Assembly: GCA_963576725.1 (NCBI GenBank)
Contig: OY755241.1
Location: 53,760,455 to 53,824,454 of the forward strand
Direction of reading: 5' to 3'
Length of the DNA stretch: 64,000 nt
DNA from: Azorinus chamasolen
Taxonomy: Eukaryota > Mollusca > Bivalvia > Cardiida > Solecurtidae
Shown one piece after another: positions 61,268 through 64,000 of the stretch. The position numbers and the translations under genes are program-made. The notes under the pieces are model-generated. The model was given only the letters and a program-made list of their open reading frames with translations. It had not been told where the DNA came from and ran no database searches. Numbering within the stretch: the first letter of the stretch is position 1; each line of letters begins with the position of its first letter.

Positions 61268-61665
61268 TAAAATATAACAGTAAACCACTTCTAAACCAGA
61301 TATTAGAATTAGTATTAATACTGGTGTTTCAGACAGGTGGCAGCTTAATTAAGAAATGAATGACGTGCTTCCGGTGTTCATGAGGTTATGCAACGCATAG
61401 CTTTACGAGCAAAGTTAGTGAAGCCCGAAGGGCTTCACGTGAATCTTTGCTCGTAAAGCTATGCGTTGCATAACCCATGAACACCGGGAGCACGTCATTT
61501 ATTTCTTATATTTATATTCCATTGTATTTCTTATATTTAAGAAATGAATGACGTGTTTCCGGTGTTCATGAGGTTATGCAACTTTCTTTTTAGAATAAGG
61601 TTATATAAGGACGTTGCAGGGCGAATGTAAATATTGTAGGTTGAAAGTCATGCAGAAAGCATCTA
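61268..61665 (+). mobile_element. TA-c left half hosting hairpin element H
   Basis: CAGTAAACCACTTCTAAACC to GGTGGCAGCTTAAT, interrupted, resumes TGTAGGTTGAAAGTCATGCA and ends at GAAAGC, where the apex core would begin; then ATCTAGATCTAGATCT. Confidence 0.72.
61349..61633. mobile_element. Hairpin element H, copy 2, nested in TA-c
   Basis: Hairpin 61351-61507 with the same GAAGCCCGAAGGGCTTC apex as copy 1. The tail region contains an extra partial left arm at 61542-61580 (AAGAAATGAATGACGTGTTT), then TTTCTTTTTAGAATAAGGTT as in copy 1. Confidence 0.87.
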
Positions 61666-61699
61666 GATCTAGATCTAATAAAAATCAATAAAACAATAA

Positions 61700-61815
61700 T
61701 TCAGTTTTGTTTTATTTCCCTGTTTGCAGTCTTTTTAAATTACAAAGACACTAGTGATGTCATCCAACTCTTTTAACCCCCCCCCCCCCCTTCCCTATCT
61801 GAAATCCTGGCATCT
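61700..61815. repeat. Poly(C) repeat related to 32640-32935
   Basis: AAATTACAAAGACACTAGTG, CATCCAACTCTTTTAA, C run, TATCTGAAATCCTGG. Confidence 0.65.
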
Positions 61816-62089
61816 GCCATAGCACAACATATTCATGAAGAATACAGTTTCTAATTACTCTGATTATCTTACATATTTAATAAACTGACTAATATTTATA
61901 ACAGAATTTGATGACTTTACCGAGTGTATTAACCTTTCATCTCGAGAATGTTTATGGAAGAACTCATGACGCCATGGCTATTCAATAGATGATGTTATTA
62001 TAAAGGTGCTAAAAGGCCAAGGATTAAAGGTCACGAGGAAAAGGGTTTTCTTGTGCTCTACAAATCCTTTCAACACTTTATCATCAAAA

Positions 62090-62335
62090 TTAACTCTTTC
62101 CCTCATGTAAACGCTGTTTCATGACTTTGCAAACACAGTAGATCCAGATCAGACAGTCCCTATAGAAACCATCTGATCAGAGTCTGCTGTTTGCTTATGA
62201 TATAATTAAGATATGATTCTACAGTTTCTGACATGACCACAAGTTCTTGTGTCAATGTGCTATTATAGAAATAATCTAATTAATATTCATGATGTCATTA
62301 TTCCTTTCATGAATATTCATGAAGTACAGGGTTAA
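62090..62335 (-). mobile_element. TTAA-B MITE
   Basis: TTAACTCTTTCCCTCATGTA to GTACAGGGTTAA. Hairpin with apex AGTCCCTATAGAAACC and A/A mismatch. Confidence 0.86.
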
Positions 62336-62586
62336 TTAACCCTTTCCCTGTTCTATATTAAGTCCAAATTTCCATACCCAATGAATATTCATGGACAAAA
62401 TGGTTATAATCAAATATTGAAGGTGGAATATTGTAGCCATTTTAGAAAGTAAAGAAACTAATCTTCTCAAATTCCAGTAGCAAACAGAGTAGACCCTGAT
62501 CAGACAGCTCCTCTAGGAGCCGTCTGATCTGGGTCTACTCTGTTTGCAAATGCGTGAAAACACGTTTATATGAGGGAAAGGGTTAA
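62336..62586 (-). mobile_element. TTAA-A MITE, near-consensus full length
   Basis: TTAACCCTTTCCCTGTTC to GAGGGAAAGGGTTAA, directly next to the previous one (TTAATTAA junction). Hairpin 62480-62548 with apex GCTCCTCTAGGAGC and T/T mismatch. Confidence 0.92.
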
Positions 62587-62594
62587 ACCAGATA

Positions 62595-62880
62595 TAAAAA
62601 CAAGAGCTGCGTGCGGTACCAACACTTGTCTGATTTGGTGCTTGTCAAGATAAATTAAAAAATGTTGAAAAAATAAAGGGCCATAACTCCAAAATTTTGA
62701 AATCAAGAGTTACGGTTCTTATGTAGGGGCCTTCGCCTCAATGAGATCTACTAACCTATGAAGGTTCATGTTGATATCACTTAATATACTTTTCTCGTAA
62801 CGGGCTACACTGACGACGACAACGCCTACGACCCTGTGATCACAATAGCTCGACTTTTCTTCAAAACGGACAAGCTAACA
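62595..62880 (+). repeat. Dispersed bivalve-type repeat
   Basis: AAAGGGCCATAACTCCAAAA, GTTACGGTTCTTATGTAGGG, ACGACGACAACGCCTACGAC and GATCACAATAGCTCG, a combination often seen in tandem-core elements of molluscs. Confidence 0.6.
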
Positions 62881-63031
62881 ATGCATTCACGAAGTAATAA
62901 AAACATGTATCATTTCAAATCAAAAGCTTGCAAAATTTATGTAAATGAAGCATCTTATCTAATGAAATGTATCGAGGTTTGGATGTTATTTATATACCGG
63001 TACATGTAATGTACATGCAGTAGAACTTATC

Positions 63032-63261
63032 TTAACTCTTTCCTCTATAGGCTATTTTTAGACACAACCTCCTTGAATCAATCTACCGAAAAGGAGCATT
63101 TACTAGAGAAAAGAGAAAGTTTAGAATTGTGTAGTTTTGAAACCATTGTGATAAATAGAGCATTTGCTCCTATAGGAGCAAATGCTCTATTTATCACAAT
63201 GGTTTCATAATGTGACTTTTACAGAGGCATAGAAAGGCGTATTCATGGAGGAAAGGGTTAA
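63032..63261 (+). mobile_element. TTAA-C MITE nested in the left TA-e end
   Basis: TTAACTCTTTCCTCTATAGG to GGAAAGGGTTAA. Perfect hairpin AAACCATTGTGATAAATAGA with apex GCTCCTATAGGAGC. Confidence 0.92.
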
Positions 63262-63393
63262 GCAGTTTTATATTGGTAAGACACAGGAATCTTGAAAAGC
63301 AAGTGGTTGCTTAATACAGGGCAAGAGTAATTCAGAAAGCTCTTACTTTGACCTACATTAAGCTACGCTCTGCCTAACAGGCCATGTAGTCAC

Positions 63394-63591
63394 TTAACCC
63401 TTTCCCTCATAGGCTATTTTTAGACCTAACTTCTTCGAATAAATCTTCCGAAAAGGAGCATTTGAAACTTTTAGAATTGTGTAGTTTTGAAACCATTGTG
63501 ATAGATATCCAATGGAGCAAATGCTCTATTTATCACAATGGTTACCTAAAATGACTTCTACAGAGGCGTCAAATATGAGGGAATGGGTTAA
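63394..63591 (+). mobile_element. TTAA-C MITE nested in the right TA-e end
   Basis: TTAACCCTTTCCCTCATAGG to GAGGGAATGGGTTAA. The left stem is shortened (GTGATAGATATCCAATGGAGC). Confidence 0.88.
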
Positions 63592-63728
63592 CAAATGTTT
63601 TACTGTATCACAACTATGCATGTATAACAACCTGCTGACTAGTACAACTTAAACAATTGGATATCCTCTCAATCAATGGTAATCAATTAGTCAAATAGCA
63701 CCATTTCAACAATAGTGCAGACCCTGAT

Positions 63729-63945
63729 TTAACCCTTTTCCTGTTGAGTATTCATGTCAGACATGAATTTTTATAATAGCATGTGTACATTAAGCTATTG
63801 TATTGGTAGTCAGGTCTATTATAATTTCATAAGCAACTAAAGCAGATCCTGATCAGATGGCTTCTGCAGTGGCTATCTGATCTGGGTCTACTCTGTTTGC
63901 AAAGGAGTGAAAAAGCTTTGTATTAAGGTCTGGTCTGCACTATTT
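63729..63945 (+). mobile_element. TTAA-B MITE (decayed)
   Basis: TTAACCCTTTTCCTGTTGAG start. Hairpin 63833-63900 with apex GGCTTCTGCAGTGGC and T/T mismatch. Right end lost before the window ends. Confidence 0.72.
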
Positions 63946-64000
63946 GCCGGATTCTGTCAGTCCAAACACTTATTAGGGTGCTCTTCATTATTGCCATCAT

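Larger units (their letters stand above)
63018..63605 (+). mobile_element. TA-e MITE with two nested TTAA-C MITEs
   Basis: CAGTAGAACTTATC (63018) and CAAATGTTTTACTG (63605) ends; inner arm AAGCAAGTGGTTGCTTAATA with apex GCTCTTACTTTGACC. A MITE sits in the TTAA of each terminal region. Confidence 0.85.

Overview
This is a eukaryotic, A+T-rich, intron-rich and transposon-saturated window. It most likely comes from a bivalve mollusc, probably a heterodont clam. The evidence is GT-AG introns, an animal-specific prominin gene, a 156-bp tandem array of the pearl/DTE kind that ends in a GGACAGAC microsatellite, and very many short palindromic MITEs. No operons, rRNA genes, CRISPR arrays or transposase genes are visible. 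The species call is inference.

Genes. (1) Positions 346-19915 (+) hold the 3' half of a prominin (CD133 family) gene: 13 exons with consistent phase, three of the five membrane segments, the conserved loop cysteines and the stop codon. (2) Positions 34661-38814 (-) and 45886-54235 (-) hold two tandem paralogues encoding small double-CDGSH iron-sulfur proteins (CISD3-like, 119 and 118 residues). Both have the same three-exon structure and a cysteine-rich C-terminal extension. The prominin gene converges on the CISD pair across about 14.7 kb of repeats.

Repeats. Most of the rest is non-autonomous DNA transposons. A TTAA class (termini TTAACCC...GGGTTAA, piggyBac-like target) has at least four subfamilies, called here TTAA-A to TTAA-D. 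A TA class (termini CAGTNNAACC...GGTTNNACTG, pogo/Tigger-like) has at least five, TA-a to TA-e. Each carries a long central hairpin. There is also a 1.24-kb three-copy element with a 150-bp palindrome, a GGGTCCAT-ended hairpin family, two nested 158-bp hairpins, pearl/Helentron-like tandem-core elements, many minisatellites and three degenerate tRNA-like sequences.

The most interesting structure is shared by these elements. TTAA-class and TA-class MITEs with unrelated ends and stems have the same hairpin apex, CTCCTATAGGAG. Several copies are chimeras or one-armed copies whose breakpoint lies at that apex: 9.86 kb joins a TTAA-C half to a TA-b/e half, 46.72 kb joins a TTAA-A half to a TA half, and 45.27 kb and 49.08 kb jump back into a left arm. 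The TTAA-class stems also keep one unpaired position (T/T or A/A) in most copies. This looks like modular palindromic elements that exchange halves at a common apex. The mechanism is inference; the sequence pattern is directly visible.
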